From an uncultured Eubacteriales bacterium (GTDB lineage: Bacteria; Bacillota; Clostridia; Oscillospirales; Acutalibacteraceae): 8,954 nt of DNA. Positions 1-7,813 of the stretch are shown one piece after another (position 1 is the first letter of the stretch; every line of letters begins with the position of its first letter). Under the pieces are notes generated by a model that saw only the letters and a list, made by a program, of their open reading frames with translations, was not told where the DNA came from and did no database searches. The position numbers were made by a program, and so were the translations under genes. The stretch lies in NCBI GenBank assembly GCA_900321665.1, contig ONWY01000050.1, positions 1-8,954 on the forward strand. Reading direction: 5' to 3'.

Positions 1-2
1 TG

Positions 3-1391
3 GGCGCAACGGATGATTTCTTTGAAATCGGCGGTACTTCCCTGGTGGTTACCTCTGTGGTGCTGGATGCTTCCGAAAACGGCTTTGAAATCACTTATGG
101 TGATATCTTTAAATATACCACACCGCGCGAGCTTGCCAAGCTCTTTGAAAGCGGTGAAATTGAAGAGAGCAGCGGACTATTTGATTTTGATGATTATGAT
201 TATACCGCGCTCAATGCGCTCCTTGCCGCCAACACGGTAGAGAGCTTTATCTCCGGCGAGCTCAGGGAGCTCGGCAATATCCTGATTACCGGCGCAACCG
301 GTTATATGGGCGCACACCTTCTCGCGCAATACCTGATGGAAGAGAAGGGAAAAGCCTATTGTATGCTGCGTAAGGGTAAGTTTGAAAGTGCAAAGCAGCG
401 CTTGCAAAACCTGATGTATTACTACTTTGACGACAGGCTTGAGGAGGATATCGAGAGCCGCGTTGAAGTGTTTGAAGGTGATGTGACCGACTACGCAAGC
501 TTTGAGGTGTTTGAGAGCAAGCCGATTGATACGGTTTTCAACTGCGCGGCAAATGTGAAGCATTTCTCGAGCGGTACCGATATTGAGGATATCAATGTCG
601 GCGGTGCGGTCAATTGCGCAACACTGTGTGAAAAAATCGGCGCAAGGCTGATTCACTTCTCCACCGTTTCCGTGGCAGGAACCACGGTGGATATGAGCAC
701 TTTAAGCAAGCAAAAGCTTGATGAGCAGACCTTGTATTTCGGGCAGAGCTTGGATAATAAGTACACCTCCTCGAAGCTGATGGGCGAGAGGATGGTGCTT
801 GAAGCAGCTGCCGAGAAGGGCTTAGATGCGAAGGTAATCCGTGTCGGCACGCTCGCCGCCAGAGAGTCTGATGGCGAGTTCCAAATCAACTTCTTAACCA
901 ATAACTTTATGGGCAGGCTGCGCTCCTACAGCATGCTCGGTTGCTTCCCATACAGTATGATAGAAAACCAGGTTTGCATGGGACCGATTGATACCTCCTG
1001 CGCCGCTTTCTTAAAATTGGCGCGTACCCCGCAGGCGTGCTGCGTATTTAATGCGGTCAATAATCACACCTTGCCACTTGGCGATATTATTCGCCGTATG
1101 AATAACAGGGGAATGAAGATTGATTTTGTGGAGTATGATACCTTTGCAAAGGCGCTGACCGAGGCGGAAAAAGACCCCGACAAGGCGGCGATTCTCTCGA
1201 GTATGACTGCGTATATGAACATGGCGCACGGCAAGCAGGTGATTGCTCTGCCTTGTGAATCGCACTACACCACGCAGATTTTGGCGCGCATGGGCTTTTT
1301 CTGGAATGCCAGCAACGACAAGTATGTGGATGACTTTATCGGTGTGCTTCAAGGCTTCCGCTTCTTTGAAAAGGATAACTTAACCAGATAA
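3..1391 (+). CDS. Nonribosomal peptide synthetase, C-terminal part (carrier domain end + thioester reductase); 5' end outside window
   Basis: The reading frame is open from the left edge, so this is the last 462 codons of a larger gene. The first residues read DDFFEIGGTSLVV, the 4'-phosphopantetheine site of a peptidyl carrier domain; the modified serine is codon 39-41. After an acidic linker, a reductase domain of about 370 residues follows. It has the Rossmann motif TGATGYMG at 288-311 for NAD(P)H, a DVTD motif, an FSTVSVAG segment near 660 supplying the catalytic Ser/Thr, and the Y-x-x-x-K pair YTSSK with Tyr at 762 and Lys at 774. This is the extended short-chain dehydrogenase fold of terminal R domains, which reduce the carrier-bound thioester to an aldehyde or onward to an alcohol. 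The enzyme is expected in the cytoplasm. No adenylation or condensation domain is in view, so the substrate cannot be predicted. A single-module enzyme or a carboxylic acid reductase-like protein is a less likely alternative. Confidence 0.92.
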   Translation, partial: GATDDFFEIGGTSLVVTSVVLDASENGFEITYGDIFKYTTPRELAKLFESGEIEESSGLFDFDDYDYTALNALLAANTVESFISGELRELGNILITGATGYMGAHLLAQYLMEEKGKAYCMLRKGKFESAKQRLQNLMYYYFDDRLEEDIESRVEVFEGDVTDYASFEVFESKPIDTVFNCAANVKHFSSGTDIEDINVGGAVNCATLCEKIGARLIHFSTVSVAGTTVDMSTLSKQKLDEQTLYFGQSLDNKYTSSKLMGERMVLEAAAEKGLDAKVIRVGTLAARESDGEFQINFLTNNFMGRLRSYSMLGCFPYSMIENQVCMGPIDTSCAAFLKLARTPQACCVFNAVNNHTLPLGDIIRRMNNRGMKIDFVEYDTFAKALTEAEKDPDKAAILSSMTAYMNMAHGKQVIALPCESHYTTQILARMGFFWNASNDKYVDDFIGVLQGFRFFEKDNLTR

Positions 1392-1396
1392 ACCGA

Positions 1397-1429
1397 GGCT
1401 GCCGCTGTGCGAGGCGTATGGCGGCAGCC
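1397..1429 (+). other. Intercistronic stem-loop between NRPS and MATE genes
   Basis: A perfect 9-bp inverted repeat, GGCTGCCGC (1397-1405) and GCGGCAGCC (1421-1429), encloses a 15-nt loop. It starts 5 nt after the NRPS stop codon and ends 23 nt before the MATE start. No T-run follows, so it is not a standard intrinsic terminator. It could protect the 3' end of a processed mRNA or lower downstream expression; which of these applies cannot be told from sequence. Confidence 0.6.
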
Positions 1430-1452
1430 GGAAAGCGAATGGGATAACGCAT

Positions 1453-3192
1453 ATGAAACGAAGCTCCGGCTTAATTCGAAAAAAATATAACAGCCTTTTA
1501 ATCTCCACCCTGGCGATGACCGCTTCCATGTACCTTTCCGGTATTTTGGATAGCATTATGGTCGGGCAGATACTCGGCACGGTGGAGCTTTCGGCAATTA
1601 ATCTTACACTGTCTGTTTCATTTTTAAAAAGCATTTTGATGACTCTCTTTACCTATGGCGGCAATACGCTTGCCGTGGTGTACAAGGGGAAAAGAGAAAA
1701 TGATAATGCCGATATTGCCTTTACGCTCTCCTTTTGGGCGAGCATGCTTTCTTCTGTAGTGATTACGGTGCTCGGCATTGCCTTGGCAAGACCGACTGCC
1801 TCTTTACTCGGGCAGGGGAATGCGCGCTTAGAGGAGCTGATGGTGCAATACCTGGTGCCTTTGTGGCTGTTGACACCGTTTAGCGCATTGGTCAACCATG
1901 TGGCTTCCTTTGCCAGAACCGATGGCTTAAATAAGCTTTCCACCGCGCTGCCGGTGGTGGCAAATGCAGTTAATCTCATTTGCGATTATATCTTTATGGC
2001 ACTGCTCGGGTGGGGCATTGCCGGTGCAGGCTGGGCAACGATTGCAGGGTATGCAGTCGGCTGCGCGATGTGTATTCCTTACTTTAAATCCGGCGAGCGC
2101 TCGGTGTTTTTTACCAAGGCGGCGCTTGGGAAAATCAAAGAGCTGGGGAAAATATTCAGTGTCGGTTTACCTTCCTCACTCATTTATGTGTGCAATTTCT
2201 TAAGGCTGTTTTTTATGAATGCGATTATCCTTTCCTCCACCGGGACAGACGGTATGCAAATTGCATCCGTTTCCTTCTCGCTCAACAGCCTGTGCTTTAT
2301 CTTTGTAGAGGGTGCTTCCATGACCTTGCTGCCGATGGTCGGCGCTTTTTACGGCGAGAGGGATTTAAAAGGGCAGCGCATAACCTTGAAATACGGTATG
2401 CTGATTACACTTTTGCTGTGCCTGATTGTGATGGCGGTTTCCATGCTCTTCCCGACACAGCTCGCGACGCTTTACGGGCTTACGGATGCGAAGCTGTTAG
2501 AGGTTTTCAAGGTAACCTTCCGCATTTTATCGATTAATATTCCGGTGCTCGGCATCATCTATGTGATGCGCACCTTTTTCCAGGGCACCAAGCAAAACGG
2601 CATCGCAAACCTGTTGGTGATTTTAGATGGCTTTGCAACAGTGATTCCGCTGATGTGGGCATTTTCCAAAATCAACATTTATTGGCTGTGGGCGTCATTC
2701 CCGATTTCGAAGGCAGTGACCGTGGCTATCATCGCCATCGCGGTAATCATTTGCAAAAGGGTACAGCACAAGGATAATTACCTGCTGATGGATGCACAAG
2801 AGGGAACCGTGCTTGATTTCACGATTGAAAACAAGCTTGAAGCGGCGCTCGAGGCTTCCGAAAAGGTCATGGCGTTTTGTGAAAAGAACGGTGTGGATAA
2901 AACTACCGCCACTCAGCTCGGTGTAGCGGTGGAGGAGTTGTGCGTGAACACGGCGAAATATGCTTATAGCCCGCAATCCAAGAGTATTGATATCTTTGTC
3001 AAAATTTCCGAGAAGGCGATTCTTTTAAAGCTGCGCGATAACGGCAAGATATTTAACCCGACCGAATATCGGGATGATTCCGGTAAGAGCATTACAGGGC
3101 TTGAAATGGTCAGAGCCATTGCAAGCAGTGTGGAATATAACCGCGTAATCGGCTACAATACAACGGTAGTGAATATTGATTTGGTGCGATAA
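1453..3192 (+). CDS. MATE-family efflux transporter with C-terminal RsbW-like ATP-binding domain
   Basis: This 579-residue protein is a MATE (MOP superfamily) transporter followed by a kinase-type ATPase domain. Residues about 12-435 are a run of hydrophobic helices typical of the roughly 450-residue MATE fold, with early motif SGILDSIMVGQILG (29-42). Residues about 452-579 form a histidine-kinase-like ATPase domain of the RsbW/HATPase_c_2 type: N box VEELCVNTAKYAY (E494, E495, N499), G1 box RDNGKIFNP (D529, G531) and G2 box around GLEMV (549-553). MATE proteins export drugs or metabolites by cation antiport and do not need ATP, so the added domain is probably regulatory. The start at 1453 keeps the first membrane helix; a start at Met22 would cut into it. 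Only weak Shine-Dalgarno-like sequence (GGGAT) precedes it. The gene lies 61 nt after the NRPS and abuts the phosphatase gene, suggesting a role in product export or self-protection. Confidence 0.9.
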   Translation: MKRSSGLIRKKYNSLLISTLAMTASMYLSGILDSIMVGQILGTVELSAINLTLSVSFLKSILMTLFTYGGNTLAVVYKGKRENDNADIAFTLSFWASMLSSVVITVLGIALARPTASLLGQGNARLEELMVQYLVPLWLLTPFSALVNHVASFARTDGLNKLSTALPVVANAVNLICDYIFMALLGWGIAGAGWATIAGYAVGCAMCIPYFKSGERSVFFTKAALGKIKELGKIFSVGLPSSLIYVCNFLRLFFMNAIILSSTGTDGMQIASVSFSLNSLCFIFVEGASMTLLPMVGAFYGERDLKGQRITLKYGMLITLLLCLIVMAVSMLFPTQLATLYGLTDAKLLEVFKVTFRILSINIPVLGIIYVMRTFFQGTKQNGIANLLVILDGFATVIPLMWAFSKINIYWLWASFPISKAVTVAIIAIAVIICKRVQHKDNYLLMDAQEGTVLDFTIENKLEAALEASEKVMAFCEKNGVDKTTATQLGVAVEELCVNTAKYAYSPQSKSIDIFVKISEKAILLKLRDNGKIFNPTEYRDDSGKSITGLEMVRAIASSVEYNRVIGYNTTVVNIDLVR

Positions 3193-5208
3193 ATGAAAAG
3201 AATTATAAAAAAATTTAAAACCATCTTTTTCAGCACAATTGCCATTTTGCTGCCAATTGTGTTTGTCACAAACTTAATTATTCTCGTCGTGGCATATAAA
3301 AATATCTATGACAGCAACTACGAGCGCTGTCAAGAGGAGGTCATAGTCGCCGCAAATGTGATTGAGGACTATGTCGGCATCTATGATTTAGAGGATGCGG
3401 AGGATGTTGCGCAGTGCAACGAAAGCCTGTGCGCGCTGTGCCGCGAGTTTAAAATCACCTATGCATATGTGGTGAGGATAGATATTGAGAAAAAAGAGGA
3501 AACCTATGTTACCTTAGGCTATGGTGAAAATGCTGCCGAGAGCTTTATAAAAAACAGGCATTCCGGTGATACCGTTAAGGGCTATGTCAACCAACAGCAG
3601 ATTGACACGGTCACCGGCAAGGCGGAGCACGCGCTGACACATGAGAGCAACAAAATTGATGATACCATTATTTGCTATGTGCCGCTAAAGCATATATATA
3701 ATTCGGATACCAAAACATTTGAAGAAAGTGCAAATACCGATTGTGTTGTGGCGGCGGAAATGTCCTTTAGCGAGGTGATGGAAAACTTCAGCAGAAGGTT
3801 TAATACCATTGCGGTCTTGACCGTTATCCTCTCTTTTGTCATGGTTCTTGCTTTTGCAACGGTGATGCATCTCATGATTTCCAGACCGGCGCGCAAGATT
3901 TCAAAGAGTATGAGTGATTATACCGCTCATCGCGATAGAAAATTTGAAAAGCTGCCGGTGAAGTACAACACCGAGTTTTCCGAAATGTCGCGCTCGTTTA
4001 ACGCGATGACCGATGAAATAGAGCATTATATCAGCGATATTGACAAGCTCAACAAAGAAAAGCATATGCAGGAGGCGGAGTTAAACATTGCCACCAATAT
4101 CCAGCTTGGATTACTGCGCCCGAGTACATATCGCAATGAAAATTATAATGTGGATGCCTATATTTTACCGGCAAGAGTCGTTGGCGGTGATTTGTATGAT
4201 TACCACATTTTGCCCGATGGCAGAATCAATTTGGTGGTTGCCGATGTTTCGGGCAAAGGGGTGTCGGCGGCACTGTTTATGTCGCGTGCGCTGACACTCA
4301 TTCATATGTATGCGCGCTTGGGTTATTCCGCAAAGCAGATGCTCTTTGCCTTTAATAATACGCTTGCCGAGCAAAACCCGCAGGGCTTATTTATTACCGC
4401 TTTTGCAGCACAGTATAACCCTGCTACGCGCGAGCTGACCTACAGCAATGCCGGGCACAATAACCCCTATATTATATCCGATACGCTCATTGAGTTGGGG
4501 GATGCAAGAGGCATGGCGGCAGGCATTTTTGCCGGCGAGGAATACGAAGAAAAAACCATCACGCTCAAACCCGGTGATGTTCTGTTTATGTATACAGACG
4601 GCGTCAATGAGGCGCAAAATGCCGCCGGAGAGCTTTGGGGCGATGCTGCTCTTGCCGCGGTTTTGCGCGCACATTGCGGTGATAAGAAGCAAGGCATTAT
4701 GGATGGCGTGCGCCACGGCATAGAGACCTTTGCGCAGGGCGCCGAGCAAAGTGATGATATTACGATATTGTGCTTTAAAACACAAGGTGCTTTCTACCAC
4801 AAGAAAATTGAGGTTGATTCCAAGTTGGAAAATATTCGCCTGATTGAAGCAGAGCTGGAGCGTATTCCGGGCATTTCCGATGCCTTGCGCCTGGAGCTGA
4901 ACCTGATGGCGGAGGAAATCTATGTCAACATATGTAAATATGCTTACAATGATAAGAGCGGAAAAATAGAGTTTATGCTCAATGTTGCCGACACGGTGGA
5001 GACGACTTTCCGCGATAGCGGTATGCCGTATGACCCGACAAAGAACCTGTTGGATATCGAGGAGTACGACCACGAGCACACTGTCGGCGGTTTGGGCAAA
5101 TTTATCACCTTCCAAATGGCGGATGATTATTCTTATAAATACCGCAAGGGGCAAAATGTGCTGAAGCTTGTGAAGAATATACCGCCTGCACCAAGCAGCG
5201 CAGAATAA
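3193..5208 (+). CDS. Membrane sensor protein phosphatase: two TM, HAMP, SpoIIE/PP2C, RsbW-like ATPase
   Basis: The 671-residue protein has a basic N-terminus and TM helix at about 11-34, an extracytoplasmic sensor region at about 35-202, TM2 at about 203-229, a HAMP-like region to about 283, and a short helical linker. A SpoIIE-type PP2C phosphatase domain spans about 300-530. Its metal-binding aspartates sit in VGGDLYDY (D333), VADVSGKG (D351), YTDG (D469) and QSDDIT (D521/D522). A C-terminal HATPase_c_2 domain (about 536-662) has N box AEEIYVNICKYAY (E574, E575, N579), G1 box FRDSGMPYDP and G2 box GGLGKF. By family, the phosphatase would dephosphorylate Ser/Thr on a STAS anti-anti-sigma-type protein and the ATPase domain would bind or phosphorylate such a partner. 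The input is probably an extracellular or envelope signal. Its ATG directly follows the MATE TAA (3190-3192) with no clear ribosome binding site, which suggests translational coupling. The ligand is unknown. Confidence 0.92.
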   Translation: MKRIIKKFKTIFFSTIAILLPIVFVTNLIILVVAYKNIYDSNYERCQEEVIVAANVIEDYVGIYDLEDAEDVAQCNESLCALCREFKITYAYVVRIDIEKKEETYVTLGYGENAAESFIKNRHSGDTVKGYVNQQQIDTVTGKAEHALTHESNKIDDTIICYVPLKHIYNSDTKTFEESANTDCVVAAEMSFSEVMENFSRRFNTIAVLTVILSFVMVLAFATVMHLMISRPARKISKSMSDYTAHRDRKFEKLPVKYNTEFSEMSRSFNAMTDEIEHYISDIDKLNKEKHMQEAELNIATNIQLGLLRPSTYRNENYNVDAYILPARVVGGDLYDYHILPDGRINLVVADVSGKGVSAALFMSRALTLIHMYARLGYSAKQMLFAFNNTLAEQNPQGLFITAFAAQYNPATRELTYSNAGHNNPYIISDTLIELGDARGMAAGIFAGEEYEEKTITLKPGDVLFMYTDGVNEAQNAAGELWGDAALAAVLRAHCGDKKQGIMDGVRHGIETFAQGAEQSDDITILCFKTQGAFYHKKIEVDSKLENIRLIEAELERIPGISDALRLELNLMAEEIYVNICKYAYNDKSGKIEFMLNVADTVETTFRDSGMPYDPTKNLLDIEEYDHEHTVGGLGKFITFQMADDYSYKYRKGQNVLKLVKNIPPAPSSAE

Positions 5209-5209
5209 T

Positions 5210-5227
5210 TAGTATACTATATATAAT
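5210..5227 (+). promoter_or_regulatory. Possible -10 region and AT-rich palindrome upstream of the GH3 gene
   Basis: The 34-nt gap before the GH3 gene contains the 10-bp palindrome TAGTATACTA (5210-5219) and a perfect -10 hexamer TATAAT (5222-5227). I find no good -35 hexamer 16-18 nt upstream, and no extended -10. This may be a weak or regulated promoter, or chance in AT-rich DNA. If real, it would give the GH3 gene a promoter separate from the NRPS-MATE-phosphatase run. Confidence 0.25.
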
Positions 5228-5229
5228 TC

Positions 5230-5236
5230 GGAGGAA
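5230..5236 (+). promoter_or_regulatory. Ribosome binding site of the GH3 gene
   Basis: GGAGGAA lies 6 nt before the ATG at 5243. It is the only strong Shine-Dalgarno sequence in front of a gene in this window and fixes that start. The two upstream plus-strand starts lack one. Confidence 0.8.
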
Positions 5237-5242
5237 TCAAAT

Positions 5243-7687
5243 ATGAAGCATGCAGACATTGTTTCTAAAATGAGCTTAGAACAAAAAGCAAAAATAGTAT
5301 CCGGTAAGGACTATTGGCACATGGAGGGCTTCGAGGAGCTCGGGCTCCCCGTTATTCAGCTGACCGACGGTCCCCACGGCTTGAGAAAGCAAAACCCGGA
5401 TGATAAAACAGTCGGCTTGGGTGGCTCTTACCCGGCGACCTGCTTCCCGCCGGCATCTCTTTCCGGCTGCTCTTGGGACCCGGAGCTTCTCGAAAAAGAG
5501 GGGGAAGCGATGGCAGAGGAGTGCATGCAAGAGAAGGTTTCCGTCATCTTAGGTCCCGGTGTCAACATTAAGCGTTCTCCCACCTGCGGCAGAAACTTTG
5601 AGTATTTCTCCGAGGACCCGTACCTTGCCGGTAAGTGGGCGGCAGGGTTGATTAAAGGGATTCAATCCAAGGGCATCGGCACCTCACTCAAGCACTATGC
5701 GGCAAACAGCCAAGAGGCGTACAGAATGACAATCGACGAGGTGATTGATGAGCGTGCCCTGCGCGAAATCTACCTGCCGGCATTCGAAATTGCGATTAAA
5801 GAAGCGCAACCGTGGACTGTGATGAATGCTTATAACAGAATTAACGGCACCTATGCTTCCCAAAGCAAGTGGCTGTTAGATACCGTTGCAAGAAAAGAGT
5901 GGGGCTTTGAGGGTATTTTTGTGACCGATTGGGGCGCAAGCGTGGACCGCATTCCCGGCTTGAAGGCAGGCACCGATTTAGAGATGCCCACCAGCGGCGA
6001 TTTGAATGAAAAGCTGATTATCAAAGCGGTGGAGAGCGGCAAGCTTGAGGAAGCAGTGCTCGATGAGAGAGTAGATGCGCTTGTGGATTTGATTTTAAAG
6101 GCGAAGCCTGTTTTGGAACAGGATTACAGCTATGACATCGAGCAGCACCACCAAATTGCCGCGCGCATTGCGGAGGGCTCGATGCAGCTGCTCAAAAATG
6201 AAGATGCACTTTTGCCGCTTAAAGAGGGGCAGAAGGTCGCTGTCATCGGTGAAATGGCAGTCAACCCGCGCTACCAGGGCGCCGGTTCCTCGGTGATTAA
6301 CCCCACAAAGCTTGACAATGCTTATGATAACCTGAAAAAGCTCGGTGTGGATGTTACCTATGCCAGAGGCTATAAAAAGGAAATCGACAGGATGGATAAC
6401 ACCCTGTTTTGTGAAGCGCTTAATACCGCAAGGGAAGCGGATGTGGTGCTCGTTTTTGCCGGCTTAACCGAACCGTTTGAAGGGGAAGGCTATGATAGGA
6501 AAAACCTCAATATGCCGGCGTGCCAGAACAGACTTATTGCCGAGCTTTGCAAGGTAAATCCCAATGTGGCAGTGGTGCTTGCAGGCGGCTCCGTGATTAA
6601 AATGCCGTGGCAGAGCAAGGTGAAAGCGATTCTCAACTCCGGGCTTGGCGGCCAGGCGGGCGGTATCGCGGTTGCCAATATCTTAACCGGCAAGGTGAAC
6701 CCCTCCGGCAAGACCACCGAAACCTATATCAAGGATTATAAGGATAACCCGACCTTCGGTAACTACCCCTCGAGAGCGCAGACTGCCGAGCATAGAGAGT
6801 CCGTTTATATCGGCTACAGGTATTATGATAAGGCGCAAAAGAATGTGGTATTCCCGTTTGGTCACGGCTTATCCTACACCAAGTTTAAGTACACCGCCAT
6901 TAAGCTGTCCTCAACCTCCATTAAGGATAGCGACACGGTAAATGTGACCTTTAAAATTCGCAATACGGGCGATGTTGCCGGTGCGGAAATCGCGCAGGTG
7001 TATGTAGCAGACAAGGAATCCACCATCTTCCGCCCCGAAAAGGAGCTGAAGGCATTCAAAAAGGTGTTCTTAGAGCCGGGCGAGCAAAAAGAGGTGACTT
7101 TAACGCTTGACAAGCGCGCATTTGCTTTCTATAATGTCAAGACTCATGATTGGTGTGTGGAAAGCGGCGAGTTTGATATTTTGGTAGGTGCTTCGAGCCG
7201 CGATATTCGCTTGAAGGCAAAGCTAAAGGTGAAAGCACAAGAGGTGGAAATTCCCGATTATTCCAAAATCGCACCGCATTACTACGAGGATGTGACAGCG
7301 ATTGACCGCGCAGATTTTGAGGTGCTCTATGGCAAAAAGCTGCCCTCGCCGGTGCGTTCCAAAAACAAGCGTATCGATAAGTATTGCTGCTTGGATGATG
7401 CGAGAGATACCAAGTGGGGCGGCAGAATTTGCGCGCTGATTCACAAGGCGGTCGGCGGCATGGGTTCCGATGCAAATGGCGATGGCGCGATGATTGCGGC
7501 AATGGCAACGCAAATCCCGATGCGCAACTTTGTGGCAATGAGCATGGGCGCCTTCACCCCGCAGATGTTGAACGGCTTGCTGAAGCTGCTCAATGATGAG
7601 GAATCCTCGGTAGAGGGTGTCGGCAAAATCTTGGCAGGTATTCCGATTTTGGTAAGCAAGATTCCGGCATTATTAAAAGCAATATAA
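5243..7687 (+). CDS. Glycoside hydrolase family 3 protein (beta-glucosidase-like), cytoplasmic
   Basis: The 814-residue protein has the bacterial GH3 layout. The barrel domain (about 1-290) has LTDGPHGLR (40-48), GRNFEYFSEDPYLAG (116-130), KHYAANSQE (150-158) and the nucleophile motif FVTDWGA with Asp229. The alpha/beta sandwich domain (about 305-545) has the likely acid/base in FEGEGYDR, probably Glu415 by analogy with characterised GH3 enzymes. It ends with FPFGHGLSYTKF (537-548), which leads into a fibronectin III-like domain (about 550-665). A further stretch of about 145 residues follows (see findings). The family hydrolyses terminal beta-linked sugars, most often glucose, but xylose, arabinose or N-acetylglucosamine are possible; the sugar cannot be read from sequence. 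No signal peptide or N-terminal membrane helix is seen, so it should act inside the cell on imported oligosaccharides or glycosides. It lies 34 nt after the phosphatase gene and is followed by a strong terminator. Confidence 0.95.
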   Translation: MKHADIVSKMSLEQKAKIVSGKDYWHMEGFEELGLPVIQLTDGPHGLRKQNPDDKTVGLGGSYPATCFPPASLSGCSWDPELLEKEGEAMAEECMQEKVSVILGPGVNIKRSPTCGRNFEYFSEDPYLAGKWAAGLIKGIQSKGIGTSLKHYAANSQEAYRMTIDEVIDERALREIYLPAFEIAIKEAQPWTVMNAYNRINGTYASQSKWLLDTVARKEWGFEGIFVTDWGASVDRIPGLKAGTDLEMPTSGDLNEKLIIKAVESGKLEEAVLDERVDALVDLILKAKPVLEQDYSYDIEQHHQIAARIAEGSMQLLKNEDALLPLKEGQKVAVIGEMAVNPRYQGAGSSVINPTKLDNAYDNLKKLGVDVTYARGYKKEIDRMDNTLFCEALNTAREADVVLVFAGLTEPFEGEGYDRKNLNMPACQNRLIAELCKVNPNVAVVLAGGSVIKMPWQSKVKAILNSGLGGQAGGIAVANILTGKVNPSGKTTETYIKDYKDNPTFGNYPSRAQTAEHRESVYIGYRYYDKAQKNVVFPFGHGLSYTKFKYTAIKLSSTSIKDSDTVNVTFKIRNTGDVAGAEIAQVYVADKESTIFRPEKELKAFKKVFLEPGEQKEVTLTLDKRAFAFYNVKTHDWCVESGEFDILVGASSRDIRLKAKLKVKAQEVEIPDYSKIAPHYYEDVTAIDRADFEVLYGKKLPSPVRSKNKRIDKYCCLDDARDTKWGGRICALIHKAVGGMGSDANGDGAMIAAMATQIPMRNFVAMSMGAFTPQMLNGLLKLLNDEESSVEGVGKILAGIPILVSKIPALLKAI

Positions 7688-7707
7688 TTAAAAACATTAT
7701 AAAAGTA

Positions 7708-7745
7708 AGCGGCTGTCACAGGCAATGTGACAGCCGCTGCTTTTT
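7708..7745 (+). terminator. Rho-independent terminator of the GH3 gene
   Basis: A perfect 13-bp stem, AGCGGCTGTCACA (7708-7720) and TGTGACAGCCGCT (7726-7738), has the 5-nt loop GGCAA and is followed by GC and five Ts (7741-7745). It starts 20 nt after the GH3 stop codon. Confidence 0.93.
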
Positions 7746-7774
7746 GCTCTTGCGAAGTTTGTTTCGACAATCAA

Positions 7775-7808
7775 GGGGAGCTGTCGCCAAAGGCGACTGA
7801 GGGGTAGA
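7775..7808. repeat. Intergenic hairpin repeat, copy 1
   Basis: GGGGAGCTGTC leads into the stem GTCGCC-AAA-GGCGAC (7783-7797) and then TGAGGGGTAGA. The same flanks recur at 8003-8034 around a different stem. The 29 bases before it (7746-7774) hold only an imperfect CGAA/TTCG hairpin (7750-7770). The element resembles a short dispersed repeat family that I recall from intergenic regions of gut Clostridia; this is recollection, not a search result. Confidence 0.75.
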
Positions 7809-7813
7809 TAAAG

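Noticed and set aside
4387..5154. A 255-codon minus-strand open frame
   Set aside because: Wholly antisense to the phosphatase and ATPase domains, whose catalytic motifs are intact on the plus strand; no recognisable domain and no start signal.
7137..7538. Minus-strand open frames of 96-133 codons opposite the 3' part of the GH3 gene
   Set aside because: They overlap each other in different frames and oppose a well supported coding region; compositions look like shadow translation.
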